Assembly: GCF_964275005.1 (NCBI RefSeq)
Contig: NC_092689.1
Coordinates: forward strand, 1,867,501-1,931,500
DNA length: 64,000 nt
Direction of reading: 5' to 3'
Origin: Diadema setosum
Lineage: Eukaryota; Echinodermata; Echinoidea; Diadematoida; Diadematidae
The first letter of the stretch is position 1. Every line of letters starts with the position of its first letter. Made by a program: the position numbers and the translations under genes. The notes below the pieces were generated by a model, which was not told the origin of the DNA, did not search any database, and was given only the letters and a program-made list of their open reading frames with translations. Shown here piece by piece: positions 12,791 through 25,900 of this stretch.

Positions 12791-13823
12791 CATAATTCTT
12801 CATCATGGGATGGAACACCCCTTTATCATTAGATGTCACTGTGATAGCTATATATGAATGTGTGCAAAAGTAAAACATTGCAACTCTTTTTGTAAAAGTA
12901 ACGAGAGTTAAGACACAGGACATAAAAAAGTAAATCAAAATTAAACACAAATACACACAATAACGTCAAATAATTTTATGACGACCGTCGGAGTTCACGA
13001 AGATAAACCTCCTATCTCTCTCTCTCTCTCTCTTTCTGTCATCCTGTCTCTCTTGAAACAATTTTATGTGTTATCCTTTTCGAATGTAGGAGTGTTTGCT
13101 CGTATAAACCTTCGTTTCCTCAATGGTACTTATAGGAGACCTCCGGATGATTTTCAGACTTTAACATTTGAACAAAAAGTTGGTTACACCGCATGGAGCT
13201 GTAGATTTATGTACTACATGATGTGAAAAAATAAGAATCGTCTGGAATACATATTATTTACAGTGTTTATATAGCACTTTTTCATTACAGACTCAAAGCG
13301 CTCCAACAGTTTTAACAAAATACAGGAAATCAACAATATTTACAAAACAAAACAGACAAAGGGCAAAGCAAAACAAATAAACAATGACATTAAACTCTAA
13401 AGAGCTATAATGAGGTCATACTTTTGGAGCCAAAGACATATCTGTCAGCTTGTTTCTTGTTTGTTTGTTTTTATTCCAGAAACTGTAAAATCATTTACAA
13501 AATAAACAGTTCAATGGACATGACATAGTTGAAATATTAATCAAGGTTGAAATCAAAGCAATATGAAACAATTCGTGACATGTGACAATGGTATTAATCT
13601 ATGTAACGGTGGATATAGCCCATATTAAGTCTTTCTACACGATAAATCTGTTCTTCCATGGGGTTATAAACCTATATAATAACTAACACGTCTTTATTTC
13701 ATAACAAACATCTTTTACAATTAGATCCCAAAATAATCCCTCAAAAAAACCCCACCCAATACCCTTCCTAAATCTTACTCATCATAAGCATTTTTATCTT
13801 GCCAACACGTGGACAACCTACTC

Positions 13824-13960
<137 letters not shown>

Positions 13961-16540
13961 TATACATATTCACAAAAGAAAAATGTGTTCATCTGATTTA
14001 TTTTGAATAATATTTTACAGTTCAAAATATCCATACACAATTTTGATATGTTCATTGAAATCAAAAGATAACGTACACTCATCTCAAATCAATTGCTAGT
14101 AGACACTGTTGGTTGGTATACTGTAAGTTCCTTGTGTCATATTATATATAGTATGATTATTGTTCGATGTCACAAGGTATGATACACCGAACGGTAGCCG
14201 CGGACATGGGGGGGGGGGGGGCTATACCTTAGTTCTTCGATGATAGATTAGTTTCTCCTCTTGTCAATGATTGACTGCGTGTTTATCGCCGAGTATTAAT
14301 CACGAAAAAACATTTTGATAAGTCTTGTCATGGCTTAGATTAATCATTGATCTTTATTTGAAGATTAGACCACGGTGGAGCTATTGAAAATTTCTTTCCC
14401 GTAAAGGGCTTAAGACCTGCTCTATGATTGTTTTATAGGCACTTTAAAGCTCATACCATTGCAAACGAGATCCCTGAAATAACCCTATATCAGAGACGTG
14501 TCCTTGGCTCTAGAAGGAAAACGTGCACTATGGCCGATGAATATAATTATTATCTTAATAATTATGCCCTATACGCACCGAGTAGTACATATTACTTGCC
14601 AATATCGTCTTATCCACACATTAATTATAATGCTCATCGTGTTCTTGTCAATCACTCAGTTGGCTCGATATAATGTTCATGTTTAACCAAGCCGTAGTTT
14701 CTCAAGAAAAGTGCTTCCTGTCATAGTTTATCACTCAAAGATTTCAAAATAAAAATGGCATTATTGAATTGGCCAACGAAAAAAAAAAAATGAAAGACTG
14801 TTTTTGACCCAGAAAATTAAAATAAAGTAACAAACAAGCAAACAAATACTATCCTTCAAATTAGTGAAATTCTTCGGTCGAGGTGTTTTCAATGCAACTG
14901 ATTGACAAATTGCCCAACATCGACGTAAATAAGCAGTTGCTATGAAATACTATCCTGTCTGTGAAAGTAGTTGTTTAGTGACGTTATTAATATCTCAGCT
15001 ATGCCTATACCCTTTTTTTTCGTGAGCAGTGCAGTGTTTTGTCATCCCTCGCTTTAGGTTAATTACGTTTGATTCTGTCTTGATTTCATTTGAAGGCATT
15101 CGCACCCATGTTCCCATGAACTATTCCAAAAGATAGCTCGAGTAGACGTGCATTACCATGAAAGTGCTATCATGAAGATGGTACAACACTACCATGCTGA
15201 TATGATGTTTCATCTGAATTGACCACCGAGCTTATGTGAAAGATGCATACAGTTTCTATGCATGTATTGTGCCTTACAGAGCGTACTTACTATGAATGAG
15301 CATAAGAGCAAATGCCAATAACAATGATAATTCCAAGGTGTAAATTGTGATTTGATTTTTTTTTTTTTTACGGCACAGCTTGGGGTATATAAAAATTGAA
15401 CGTTACCCCTACCTCCCCTCCCCCTCCCCCTTCCTCCTCCCTCAAAAGGGGAAGAATATCTTGTTCATGTGAATTGTTCCTCTTTTCAGTGGGCGTTACT
15501 TGGTTGTACATGTATGTCTATTTGTGTTGTGCTGAAGTGGAGTCGCAGCACTTGAGCCGCGCCAGTATCGGTGTATGACGATACGGATAATTATACTATG
15601 ACGATTATGTTTGAAATTCTGACAATGCAAATCTGTAGTTCTTGATAAAGCAAGAAATGATGATTAAACTTGTACTTCGTTATTGATAAATGACAATCAT
15701 CTACAGCTATAGTTTCTGTCTTTGACCGCACGCTGTAAAGAGAACAAGTTTGTCCAAAAAAAACACACAAAAACCAACAACAGCAAACAGGTGAAGCCGA
15801 TGCATAAATAATGTTTTTTCAGATAGAAAGCAACGAGCAAGTGTTTAAATTGCAAAATGGTTGCTATGAAGCTTCATTATAATTGCCATTTGAATTTTGA
15901 ATCTCCTATGCATTTTTAGTCATTATTTTAGAATTTGTATGAAATAATGAAAAATAATGAAAAAAGAATGATAGATGTAAATGTTGATATCGCCATATTC
16001 GTGACAAAATTAGACTTCAGAGTGTGGTGAAAACGCATTTTAGAATTTAGTATATTATTATTAGGAATGGGCTCAACTGCAGAGACTCGTGCGAAACGCT
16101 TGACTGGTTCTCTGGATATGCTATCTTATCTTCATAGGTAAGTACTAGTCAACCAAATAGCGTGTAGTTTATCACAATATAGTAGTTTGAATCAACAGTC
16201 ATTGACTTTATCAGCGCTTGCCACGGTGCCATTCAGTTCGATACCTCATTAACCGGTCTCACGGTGTGTTCAACCTCTCACACATTAACCTTTGTCTCAA
16301 TCATAAACATCGGTGTAATGATTAATTTTGTTCAGTAGTGAGGAGATATAGTTGGAGAACATAAACGGGAAGGGGGATGATGGGGCGGTGTATTACAGAC
16401 CTCTGTGGTTGCGGAAGGGAGTGCTATACACGCCCATATAGGCTTATTAATCGGGAATGAAGTTCTGATCAAAGTTCGAGTCACGCTTTGAGAAAGCTGC
16501 CCCTCCCCCTCCTTGCCATCTCTCTCTTGCGCCTGCATGC

Positions 16541-16649
16541 ATGCACACGCACACACACACCGGCATGCACACAGACACAGACACCGGCACGCACACGCGC
16601 TCACATACACATAAACACACAAATTCACACACACAGACACACACACATG
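16541..16649. repeat. (CA)n-rich degenerate microsatellite
   Basis: CA repeats interrupted by GCATGCA, GACA and CACGC units. The His/Thr-rich and Cys/Val-rich ORFs on both strands are artefacts of it. Confidence 0.9.
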
Positions 16650-16879
16650 TACAATGTATTCATAGTTATTCCTGCTCATCTATGTTCATCGTTTGGAAGA
16701 TTAGGCCTATGAGGCCAAAATAGTGTTGATTAATGCAGAAGAGACGTCTCCAGTGGCATAAGGAGATAAAAAAGCAAAAATAAAACCAATGACATATATA
16801 TAGATATGATATATATATATATATATATATAGGTGTGTTGGTACCAGGATTGTTTTTTATTCCAGGATTGTTTCGAATA

Positions 16880-17000
16880 ACCTTTGAACTTTGAACTTTA
16901 TTGAGAATAACACCTTTTGGCCCCGTGGGGGCATATAAAGGCTTAAACGTACATAACATAAACATAATATAGTGAATACTATAACGATATAGAACATATT
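16880..17000 (-). mobile_element. Possible LINE 3' tail remnant
   Basis: Read on the minus strand, the sequence ends with an AATAAA-like box followed by two to three GTTCAAA units. LINEs of the CR1/L2 type typically end in such short 3' repeats instead of poly-A. No reverse-transcriptase sequence is visible, so the call is tentative. Confidence 0.3.
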
Positions 17001-17169
17001 TACAAATATACATGTATATACAGTTGTCAGCCGACACTCAATCTGTGAATCAAGGTCTACTTGGCAGTAAGCAAAATCAATTACTTAATTACTTAAAGGG
17101 AAGGTTCAGCAGTGGGGTAGAGGGAGGTCTAAAATAAAAAAAAAATGATTTTCGAGTATACCAGTATAG

Positions 17170-17279
17170 AAAAGATGACGAAGTAGAGTGGTAGTGCATT
17201 TTGACAGTCCAACAGTGCTATTTATTCTGATAGCACTGTTGGACTGGCAAAATGCATTACCACTCTACTTCGTCATCTT

Positions 17280-17281
<2 letters not shown>
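17170..17281. repeat. 112-nt near-perfect hairpin
   Basis: Arms 17170-17220 and 17231-17281 are inverted copies with 49 of 51 positions identical around a 10-nt loop. A TATC array begins at the right end. Most likely a short foldback MITE; a hairpin-RNA or microRNA-type precursor is an alternative that sequence alone cannot exclude. Confidence 0.75.
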
Positions 17282-17321
<40 letters not shown>

Positions 17322-17344
17322 GTCTATCTATCTATCTATCTATA
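17280..17344. repeat. (TATC)n tetranucleotide microsatellite
   Basis: About 15 TATC units with one TGTC variant, directly abutting the hairpin repeat. Confidence 0.97.
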
Positions 17345-19559
17345 TTTTATGTTTAAATCTGGTGGTCGACATCAATTTTTACTGGCCCGATGCCACAGGA
17401 CCACCTCCAATATCGAGCCCTTTTTAACGTACTATGATGATAATATGATATAATGTATAAGATTTGTAAAACATTATAAGTGAAAATTTGAGGATTATTA
17501 ATGCTTTGACTGTGCTACCATTTCTACTTTTGAGACGTAACCAAGGCACGTAACCGTTTTTCATAGAGAGAGGACAGAAGTTGAAAAAAAAATGTTCAAA
17601 TTGCATTATTTTTAAGATAAATTTCCTCAAACATTCATGTACACTGCACCGCTAATCTTGCTGTTTGAGGGTTTGGTATTGTTTGAATTCTTTCTACATT
17701 CTCTGACTCCACATGGTTGGAAAAACTTTCCCCTATCACCACTTCCTGCAACATACTCGTTTCATTCACGTATATACGTGGACGCTAGTGGTAATAAATG
17801 AATGGTATACAATGAGCTGGCGGGTATGCGCAGTCGTGGAACTGTGTCACTTATCAAAGTCAGTTCAATTCTATTCTATTTTACTGTCCATTTACTATAT
17901 ACACAAAATTTGTTTTGTTTGCATCCAGCATATTACATCGGTACATACAAAGAATGCATACATACAGAGCAATAAAAATAGATAGATAGACATTACACAC
18001 ATACTAATATACAGCAATATAACATCAATTTCAATACAAGATTATTATGTACCATAACAGAGGGAATTCTAATTTGTATTGTTATTATGAGTCGATCTCT
18101 TGTTGAGTGTATACTGTGTGTATATACAGATATATGAATATGTGTCAAATTAACAATGGCTATATAAACATTTGAAAAAAAATATAAATGAATGTATTAT
18201 ATGTATAAAAAATGTATAAACATCTTGAAGGTTATTTGCGTGTTTATGTGCACATTATATTTCAACGTACCATTATAAAAAGTAAGAAAATAACCGATAG
18301 TTACTTGTATATCCAGAAACTGGTTTGAAGTTATAATGTTTATCTTTGTTTGTTGTTGTTATTATTTTTTTTTTGTACAGAAGAGTTATCGAAATTCGAT
18401 CGTTAGATTTTTTTCTTTCCTCTTACTGATTTTCAGTGGTCCTTCCTGCAAATTAAAAATGTTCATAGGTTGGATTTTCAACGTACGTCCTACTTCGTTG
18501 CGCGTATATCTACAGTTTATCAGTTTATCATTTACGTAGGATCAAAATACTCCATATTAAAGATAGGAGCATAAAAAGAATGACAAATTGTCCTTTTTAC
18601 TGCAATATTTTTATAACTTTTTAGAAATGAATTTGTATGAATACTAATAATGTCTTACATATCAGCAGTCCATTTTAATTTCTTTAACTTTACTTCATAC
18701 CATACCTTTAAAAGGATAATGCCATTGCAATAAAAAAAATCATAAAATTATTAACTTAGTCATATAGAATGTACTAAATAAATGAAGTATAAGAGTTAGC
18801 TTAATCATATATATATATATATATACATACATACATATTTTTGTAGTGATTGTATATAACTGAGTTGTGTCTCCGCATGCGTGCATTGCGCAGCACACAA
18901 CAGTATGTGAGACTCATTTTTGATAACAGACCCTCAACTTGGAAGTCTGATTTTGAGTGAACATTCTTACAAAGGTTCATTCTTCTCGTTTTATTTTGAT
19001 AACAGGAAAGTCATTTTGTATAAGTCCAATATCACTTCAGGCCTAAAGCTGAGAATCTCATTTATTTTATCTGTTTTTCTCTGCAAATTCATGAACCGAC
19101 GACTCTCAGTCTTGTCGTTATCATTTATAAATTCATTATATGTTTAATGAAGAGATTATCAATATTACCCTTGTTATTATCGTAATCATCACGTCATCAT
19201 TATTAGATTATTACCATCATCATAATTATCTTCAGTTTTGTAATTTGTCTCAGTAGTCCGTCATTAAGTTTGTTGTTTCACGATCATCGCAACTGTAATT
19301 ACTGGTCTATCAGAATCTTGTTATCATTCAATCAGTTCCCTCATTCTTTCCAAGAGCTCTCCAAGTCCAAGTATCATGCGATATACGCTCAACCCATTTT
19401 ACTCTTGAATACCCCCTGTTTATTTTTCATAAAACTGATTTTTCTTTTTGTCTTTCAACACAAAAATAATATCAATTTATGGGTTTCTTCTTTTACAGCC
19501 CCTCTCCCTTTTTATTCCCCCCTCCTCTCCCCTTCCCTTTCTGAACCATACATTTTATG

Positions 19560-19859
19560 AGGATCGTTGCTCCACGCATTGTGCTTTCGCTATCAGGGTT
19601 ATCACGAAAGAGAGAGGGAACGGCTGAGACAAAGGCTAAATGACCCAATGCAGGCCGCTGTCAGTCACATGGCTTCACCGAGAGTCACATGATGATGTGA
19701 CCGGTGCCTTCGCTGTCTGCAATATACACCACCAGCAAGAGCCGCGCCGAGCGACTGACGCGACGTCCCGCCTATGGCAACTGTGCGATGATAACGCAAC
19801 TTCGCAGGCGCAGGTTGCTGTTGTGAAGTGGAGTCACAAAATTTGTGAAAGGAAACAAC
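19560..19859 (+). promoter_or_regulatory. Probable promoter and 5' UTR of MAN2B1
   Basis: GC content rises relative to the flanks immediately before the signal-peptide ATG, and no TATA box is evident. It contains gtcacatg at 19664-19671, gtcacatga at 19684-19692 and an inverted gatgtgac at 19694-19701. TCACATGA is the M-box form of the E-box bound by MiT/TFE factors (TFEB, TFE3, MITF), which in vertebrates drive lysosomal genes through the related CLEAR element GTCACGTGAC. The transcription start is not determinable here. Confidence 0.5.
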
Positions 19860-19937
19860 ATGGGTTCCAAACAGTTTTTGCTTTCTATGGTTCTCTGTAT
19901 TGCTGTTGTCGCTGCAAATGCTACCTGTGGTTACCAG
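19860..19937 (+). CDS. MAN2B1: MAN2B1 exon 1
   Basis: Encodes residues 1-26. The ATG lies in a good context (aacATGG) and is followed at once by a hydrophobic run [14 protein letters not shown], a secretory signal peptide with likely cleavage near residues 19-21. Donor CAG|gtaaat, phase 0. Confidence 0.92.
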
Positions 19938-22900
19938 GTAAATATTCTTGAAGTTAGAGTGTTGGTATGTTATTCATCTTCGTTTTTTTTTTTGTTTTTT
20001 TTTTTTCCGAGCTAAAGAGTAACGTTCGCGTTAGGCGTAGGGCCTACATAACTATACCATAGCATACATATTACACATGAAGTGAATTTACGTGGTCAGT
20101 GACGAAGTGGCGTTTTCGCTTTCAATAGTTTTTGTTTGTTCATGTGTTTACAGTAATTTCTAAAGCCATAAGGTACATTTAGATCTGCCCATGCCCCTGG
20201 TTCCTGTGGTTGTAATTTTAGTTAATCAAGCTAGTATTCCCCTTCTCGCTTTGTTAGCCTGCTCCACTCGGCTCTTCCCCAGTACCGTAGTGAAAACAAC
20301 AACACGCCTGCCCTGCCCTGGCTGGAGTGATGAAAAGCCCAACTCTTGTCGTGGTAGTCCCATCAGTTCAAAACAGTGTAGTCTATTTAAACTTGGTCCA
20401 TGCACCCAGTCCTTGTTCTAGTGTGGTGTAATCTGACACTGGCAGTGTGAGTTGTGGCGAAGTGCAAAATTTGTGTATTTCCTTTTCTAGAAAATTCTAC
20501 TCCACGTTCTGTTCTAAACTAAACTGTCAATACAAATTAAATCCAAATGTGTTAAGCATCACAAAACCAACAAAGTCACATGCCCCATTTTTAAGTGCAG
20601 ACTTAAAAATAAATTTAGGTAAAAGGCAGGGGACACTTTTTAGGTTTTTGTATTTTCTGAAGTGAAAGAGCAAATCTACTTAATTCCAAAGTTTGGGATG
20701 ATGAAATGAATGATAAATTGTGTTTTTGATGTTTTCCTTGAACACTTTTTTGTAAAATAAGCAATAAGATAAGATACAGTGCCATGGGTAAGTCAGTGGT
20801 GTTATCTTAGCAACCCGTTTTCATGTCTTTAAGACTTTCACCCACTATTTTCTTTTAACTCTGATAACTTTTGAAAAGATCATGATTCTACTGCTTTGAA
20901 AGTTAGTGATAAATAGTCATGGATACATTTATTACATGCTTAGACACAAATTGCACAATTTCAACATATGAAGAGTTTGTTTGCAAAAACCGATAAGTCC
21001 ATTTTTGAAGATTTTGAAATACGGTCTCTGCCATAAAGTACAAAATAATACCTTTTAAATGATATATTGATCACTGCATATAAAGGTATATTTTTGATGT
21101 TATGGTCAAAAGAAGCAAAAATTTTCTTATTATTCTCTTTGTTTTTCTTGACCTTTAATCGCAAATATCTTCATTTGACAAATATGGACTTATCAGTTTT
21201 TGCAAACAAACTCTTCATATAATCCATTTTATTCATTGTAGGTTTTCATATAATCCATTTTATTCATTGTAGGTTTTGTTGTTTTTGTTTTTAAATCCTA
21301 TTCCTTTTTTTTTTGTCCTAATCATTGAACAGAGCAAAGCTGGGTGATGAGTATAGTTGACTCTAGACCCTAAACAGCAAGACATCACACCCACTTTTCT
21401 CTGTATATGCTTTTCCAGAGTGTGTACTTTCTTAACCCACTAAAGGCTAGTCATGAGTACACTCCGGCAGGCATCTGTGGAAAGTGCATGTTGTAACATA
21501 ATCAGCCCATCTTCAATGTGTTAACATCATTTTAATAGGTTAGGAAAGTATATTTGTATTGAGTTAAAATGCTTTGAAACTACTTCTCAAAATCTGCCCT
21601 TAACTAATAGCCATGTCTGGCGACTTTCTGGTGGTTTATGATGCAGGTTTCCATGATTATGCCATAAAGCCATTCTACTTGGAGCCTTTTATGTTGACTT
21701 AAATGTCTCTGAATGTGTTTATAACAGCACAGTGTGGCCAGCACCTGTGTGAAGGAAAGGGTAATTTCTTTGGTTATTTCATTCTATTGTCCCAAATTTT
21801 AGTCATGTAACCCCACCAAGGCGAACAGGGTGAATGTACATCTGGTCCCACACACTCATGATGATGTAGGCTGGCTCAAGACTGTTGATGAGTATCTCTA
21901 TGGAGGTGAGTGTGCCCACTTTTATAACTTTTTGTTAGATGGTTCCTGACTGAGACATGGGTTTGCAGATGTGAATAAATCTCAAATAGCTGTTAATTGT
22001 TCTGGACATTTCCTGCTTTTGTATGACAGTCTAAGATAGATTATACTCAATCTGCCCCTGATGCGTCGGATTATGTGTCATACTGGCTTTGTTGCTAGTA
22101 GTAGGCAGACACAGTATCCGTGGAAGCATGGAAATTGCCATCTCTATTTGTTAATCATTTATTTATGTTAAAAAATATTTCACTTTGTGATGTGATGTGG
22201 TCCTTTCTTTAAAAAAAAAGAAAACCCAAGCAAACATGGGAATGAAATTTCTGTATATATAGCCGCACATCTTGATATTTACTTTTTTTCATTTGGAGAT
22301 ATACCGATTTTCACTAGGAATTCAATAATGAGCAGATTGTCTGATTGTTCAAATTTTGTAGATGGACACACCTAATGCACACCAAACATTTTGCTGGTCG
22401 TAAATTAATTCATTTCCAGAAGAATCAGCTCACAGTGCAGGATCTGTTTATTCAACCCAAAAAGAATGAGTACCATTTAAATCAAATTATAGTGTGTAGT
22501 TGAAGTATTTTTGTATTGTTACTATTTACGTGTATTATGTGCATGAGCAGGATCTCACCTTGATTTTCAAAGCGAGAATTATGAAATAAAATATCACTAC
22601 TGTCATTTTCAGCAAATCACATCTTTTTCAACTAGTAATACATCTCATAAGGTATATTATAGAGTATAATATACTTCTTACTCATTTGAGTACCATTTGT
22701 TCTTCTTTGCAGCCAACAACAGCATTCAGCACGCTGGGGTACAGTACATTCTGGATTCTGTGACCTCTGAACTTGCCAAGGACCCTGGACGAAGGTTCAT
22801 CTACGTAGAGACGGCCTTCTTTGAGCGTTGGTGGCACCAGCAGGATGAAAAGACGCAGTTCCTTGTCCGCCAGCTTGTCAGCGAAGGTAATTCACCTGAA

Positions 22901-25900
22901 TGCTCCAAATCAAAAGAACTATGCGATACAAGTGCATGTTGACTTGTTTTGACTCATGATATCCTGATCATCACTTATTTGACCAAAAGAATATATCTGA
23001 ATATGTATCATATACATGTATTTCATGATGATATTTCTACTATTTTTCTTCAGTGCGAAAAAAACACAACAACAACAACAACAAACATACAAACCAAAAA
23101 CCTTCCAAACCAGAATTCTGCTAGTGACATCATTTGTCAATCATTGCTAAAGTACTAATACGATGTAACAACAGACACTAGAATGCACCTGCCCCTAATT
23201 ATGACCATAACTGGTACAGATATTTTCCCACAGTGTCTTTTATTAATCTCATTAGTATTCAGCAATAATCGAGAATCTTGGTTTGGAAGGTTTTTTTTTT
23301 TTTTTTTTTTTTTTTTGGGGGGGGGGGGGAGAGTATCCAAGTGATCTGAAGAAAAAATATGGAAATATGAAATATATGGAACATATTTAGCTATTCATTT
23401 GGACACATAGGTGGTGGTGAGGGTACCTTGAATCAACACAAGTCAACATGCATTTGTGTTAAATAGTTCCTTAAAGTGTGGTAGACATTTGTATAGACAT
23501 AGTCTGAATAATGTCAAATCCTACAACATTTAAGATTTGGAGTACACTTAATGGAAAGTTACAGGTTTGTCCTTAGACATTACCATTACTGTTGGACAAT
23601 GTTCAAGTAATGAAATTATAGAAAAAAGATAAACAGATAGGCAGACAGACAAACTAGACAGAAAAAGAGGGGAATGCAATTGATTTACACATGATATGAA
23701 AAATTATCACACCACATGTGCATGATTTTTCAGAGTGCAATTCAAAATGTTTACTATAGTAATAGCTTTGCATTGCATTTACCTAGTAGCTCAGTTTTGC
23801 TTGACAATTTAACAGTCATCTTTGTCACTTAAGTTTAAAAGAAAATTTTAGTCGGCATATCATTAGATTTTCTATTTCAAATTTGGATTCATTCAAGATG
23901 TTATAAAATGTTTGGTTTGCAATTTTCCAACTTCAGTTGTTAAATGATCCAAAGGTGATCATTTCTCAGGGGACAAGCTGATGATTTTAATTTTTCTGTG
24001 TGTTATGGCCTGTAGGAAGACTAGAATTCATCAATGGTGGCTGGAGTATGAACGATGAGGCCTGCACACATTACAATGCCATCATTGACCAGATGACCGA
24101 GGGCCTGCGCTTCCTGGTCAACACTTTTGGCAAGTGTGGTGTCCCTCGAGTGGCCTGGCATATTGACCCCTTTGGTCACTCCAGAGAGCAGGCTGCTCTC
24201 TTTGCTCAGGTAAAACAAAAAAATAAATACAAAAATAGATAATGTGTATTTAGAATCACCTACTCCAAGCCCAATTCACACACCTATAAATTATCCTATA
24301 TTATGCAGACATCTGTCGGCACTTTCGACTTTTTAAGCAAAAATGCTGTTGCTCACTATTTCCCTCAGGTAATTTATGTATCCATTGCTTTTGTTTTCAT
24401 GACCCCTGGCATTTCCTCTTTGCATACACCATTTCAGTCCCCTCATTGTTCATAGTTATGGCGTATTTCCTCAAGCACTTTAGGACATGACCTTTAAGTG
24501 GAGAGCATATGGCGCTATAGTATCTCAAATTAGGTTGTCTATTATTTTTATGTATCCTTCTCAAAGGGTGCAGTAAGCATTATGTTTTGGGTTGTCTGTC
24601 TGTCCTTCCATTCATCCGCTTTTTATTACGATTATAGATAAACTGCTCTTCCCTACTTGTCTACGTTGATGTAGGGCAATTTGCCAATTGGTTGCGATAA
24701 ACTGCACTTTGAATTTTATTTGTGCATGGCACAGATGTGCTACAAAAGATGTAACTATGCATCAACTAGATTGTGGGCAAAATCCCTCAAAGTCAATCAA
24801 TAAAGTTTAGTTCAAAATGATTTCAGAATTAGATCTACTTGCATGTACATAAATTTAATGGTGGTAGAAAGTCAAAGGCAAGGTCAAAGGTCACTGAAAT
24901 CTAATTTAGAATGTAATTTTCCAGTCATCACTGCGACAGGGTATGTCCATCGGTAGAATTATCTGGTGAGACGATGAGGAATACATGATGAGAGATTTGC
25001 CTGCAGTAACAGGGTGTAAAGATCATAGTCAAAGACCATCAAACTAAGTTTTGCTATTTTGGGATTCTATGAAATAAGTTCGCAGTAATGTTACTGTAAA
25101 AGTGGGTATTTTTGTGTGAGTAATTTTTTCGCACTTGGCTGGGTAAAATTAATTGTGTTTTTTATTCTACGGAATCAGGACATTAACTACTGGGACATAA
25201 ATGGCATGCAAAAATTTGCATGCCTTTATTTTGCTACTACCTTCTGGTCGTGCAAAATGCACAAAAATTTCCACTTTTAGAGTATTTGGTGTTAGGGATT
25301 GAAATATAAAAAAAAATATTCCTTCTTTTTGAGAGGGTTAGAGATCAGTCCTTGGTCAGTCAAACTTCATCAAAATTATTATGAAAGAAGGGTCATGTAC
25401 ATGTACATTGTATGGTACAAATAATTGCTAGCATGAGAAACAGAGGTCAAATCAACTACATAGCAGTGGAATTAGTCTGATTCTGCTTCAGTCAAAGTGA
25501 ACCACGTATTCATTATGTATTTCTTTCAATATCATTTCTGTGTGTATGTGTGTGTGCAACGGAATCTCTTGGTCTGAGCTTTATCTCGGCCCTTCCTCCA
25601 CTCTGTGGATGATATCTAAAAGTGAATTGCTGTTGAACAAAAGATTAGCTATTCTCGTTCTTCCTTTCATGCAAAATTTTCCCCTGGACACAAGGTCTTA
25701 TGGGCTTCCTGTTTCACAAACCATAAATCAAATCTGAGTGTGTGTTGTAATTTGGAATAGTACAGAACTCTGACTTTTCATCACCTTTTAGTTTTACGAT
25801 GTAATCCAGGGTTTTCCTGGCAGAGGAAAGGAAGTGTTTGTAGAGGCTAAATGTTTTATGCCAGTCAAAAATAAAAAGAAAAGGCAAGCCCCATATGACA

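Noticed and set aside
13260-13312. tatagcac...caaagcgct segment resembling a common SINE-like motif
   Set aside because: Too short and lacking A/B boxes or a tail; cannot be assigned.
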